Source: Candidatus Margulisiibacteriota bacterium
Lineage (GTDB): Bacteria; Margulisbacteria; Termititenacia; Termititenacales; Termititenacaceae
Reading direction: 5' to 3'
NCBI GenBank assembly: GCA_031279615.1
Contig: JAITIE010000106.1
Span: 1-7,822, forward strand
DNA length: 7,822 bases
Under the pieces are notes generated by a model. It saw nothing but the letters and a program-made list of their open reading frames with translations, was not told the origin of the DNA and made no database searches. This document shows positions 6,454-7,822 of this stretch, in pieces (position 1 is the stretch's first letter; each line of letters starts with the position of its first letter). The position numbers and the translations under genes were made by a program.

Positions 6454-7822
6454 TGAAGGAAGCCAAAAGGCAGATCGAGCAGAGGGGGTATATCTCTTTC
6501 GCTTTTTGTTCCAGCGACAGATACGCGCCGCTCTACTTCAGATTTAGTTTCACCGCGCTGGCCGCCGCGCTGGCGCTGAGCACACTGTTGTGTCTTTTCA
6601 CGTTTTGCGTGGCGCGCCGCGCCGATTATTTTTTACAGGCCACTGCGGACTATCAAAATATTCTTGCGCAGAATCAGCTTCTGCACACCAAGATCCGCAT
6701 CGCCACGGCCAAGCAGGCGCAGTTCAAAGCGCATATTCATGAGCTTAAAACCCGCGAGGAAGAAATCAAGGAATTGGTGAATAATAGTTTCGCGGAAATA
6801 CAGCCGTCGGAAAAAGAATTGAGCGCTTATCCGCTAATTACGACGCATCGCATTGTCAGCAAAACCGGCGAGTTTGGCCGCGTTTTGATCGACAACGCCG
6901 TGGCCATCGAATATTTTGACGACAGCGCCAAACCTCTGGCTTTTCAGCGCGCGCTGGTCACGGCGGAAAAACTCAAAGAGCTGCTGGCCAGCCGGACTGC
7001 ACTGCGCAAATACCGCGTGAAAAAAAGCGGCGGCTCGGTTTACGCTTACATCAATGACCAGCCCGTTTTTGTCGTGCTCCACGCGGACACCGCGCGCCTG
7101 CAGGAGCCGCTGTCCCAGCAAAAGTTGGCTGAATACTGGCTGAATAATATTCAAACCGCGCTGGCCGGTCAGCAGGAAAAAATTTCCTGGCTGGATAAAT
7201 TTTCATTCCGGCGCAAAGAACGGCGCCGCCAAAATGCGCTATACAAAACGCTGTATCCGAGTATTAATTATCCGGCCTACAGCGTCGCGCTGGATTCGCC
7301 GGAAACCAATCAGCGTCTCAAGCAGGTGGAGCATCTGCTCAAAATGTCTCTGCAGGAGATCGCCGCTTACCGCAAATCTTTTCAGGAACTGCAGGCCAAT
7401 GTGCAGGCTTATCAACGCCGTTTTGACTACACGCCGTCAATTTTTCCGGTCAAAAATTCTTACATCTATTCGGATTTTGGCTGGCGGCATCACCCGATAG
7501 CCAATGCGCCGCGTTTTCACCGCGGGGTCGATTTGCCGGCCTGGCACGGCGCACCGATTTATGCCACGGCTGCCGGCGCTGTTAAAAATTCCGGCTGGTC
7601 AACCAGCCTGGGCTATTATGTGGAAATCGAGCACAGCAGCGGATTTTCCACGCTCTACGGCCACAACTCCGCCAATCTGGTCGCGGCCGGCCAAAAGGTG
7701 GAAAAAGGCCAGCTCATCGCGCGCGTGGGGTCGACCGGATTGTCCAACGGCAATCACTGCCATTATGAAGTGCATTATTACAATCGTCCGGTCAACCCGA
7801 CGCGGTTTTTGAATCTCAATGT
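6453..7822 (+). CDS. Second membrane-anchored M23 endopeptidase with an unknown inner domain (3' partial)
   Basis: The frame is open from the ATG at 6453, which overlaps the rsmI stop (TAATG), to the window end: 456 residues with no stop seen. It has a cytoplasmic N-terminus (1-33) with YISFAF (13-18) and FRFSF (29-33), one membrane helix (about 34-53), a coiled coil (about 60-112), an unrecognised domain (about 125-240), a basic patch (FRRKERRRQ, 252-260), a second helical stretch (about 283-323) and an M23 domain (about 333-456). Active-site residues are complete: His356 and Asp360 (HRGVD), His404 (YGHN), His435 and His437 (NHCH). The last residues, NPTRFLNLN, align with NPENFLNLN near the end of M23-1, so only a short tail is probably missing. 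It is likely a periplasmic peptidoglycan endopeptidase and a diverged paralogue of M23-1, probably acting with the bactofilin. The extra middle domain may contact a partner or restrain the enzyme; that is inference. Confidence 0.88.
   Translation, partial: MKEAKRQIEQRGYISFAFCSSDRYAPLYFRFSFTALAAALALSTLLCLFTFCVARRADYFLQATADYQNILAQNQLLHTKIRIATAKQAQFKAHIHELKTREEEIKELVNNSFAEIQPSEKELSAYPLITTHRIVSKTGEFGRVLIDNAVAIEYFDDSAKPLAFQRALVTAEKLKELLASRTALRKYRVKKSGGSVYAYINDQPVFVVLHADTARLQEPLSQQKLAEYWLNNIQTALAGQQEKISWLDKFSFRRKERRRQNALYKTLYPSINYPAYSVALDSPETNQRLKQVEHLLKMSLQEIAAYRKSFQELQANVQAYQRRFDYTPSIFPVKNSYIYSDFGWRHHPIANAPRFHRGVDLPAWHGAPIYATAAGAVKNSGWSTSLGYYVEIEHSSGFSTLYGHNSANLVAAGQKVEKGQLIARVGSTGLSNGNHCHYEVHYYNRPVNPTRFLNLN

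Noticed and set aside
7234..7812. Two short + strand open frames (7234-7500 and 7504-7812) near the window end
   Set aside because: They are alternative frames inside M23-2, whose frame stays open from 6453 to 7822 and encodes a complete M23 active site.

Overview
The window comes from a Gram-negative-type (diderm) bacterium. A TolC-family outer membrane channel lies beside a MacA-like adaptor and a MacB-like ABC permease, and two membrane-anchored M23 peptidoglycan endopeptidases lie beside a bactofilin. The coding DNA is moderately GC-rich, with a clear preference for G or C at third codon positions. The one true intergenic gap is strongly AT-rich. I cannot name the organism. The protein styles fit a poorly sampled, bactofilin-bearing diderm lineage, but that is an impression and not a classification. 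I see no mobile element, CRISPR array, tRNA, rRNA or phage gene.

All seven genes are on the + strand, in two blocks. Block 1 (2-4192) is tolC, macA and macB in tight order, with a 1-base overlap and then a 7-base gap: a self-contained tripartite export pump. Its adaptor lacks almost all of the alpha-helical hairpin that normally reaches the TolC tip. A 103-base AT-rich gap (4193-4295) follows, with a plausible sigma70-type promoter overlaid by two short perfect inverted repeats.

Block 2 (4296 to the window end) is M23 peptidase 1, bactofilin, rsmI and M23 peptidase 2, with gaps of 31 and 3 bases and then a 1-base overlap. Bactofilins form membrane-associated polymers that can recruit M23 endopeptidases to shape the cell wall, so M23-1, bactofilin and M23-2 look like a cell-shape or wall-remodelling module. 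The 16S rRNA methyltransferase gene rsmI sits inside it. Both peptidases keep every M23 metal-binding and catalytic residue, and they share a short cytoplasmic motif just before the membrane helix. The second also carries a roughly 150-residue domain that I do not recognise. That gene runs off the window end at a point matching the end of the peptidase domain, so probably only a few codons are missing.

The most interesting points are the hairpin-less adaptor, the shared pre-membrane motif of the two peptidases (a candidate bactofilin docking element), the unknown domain in M23-2, and three genes without a Shine-Dalgarno that have -10-like hexamers close before the start codon.
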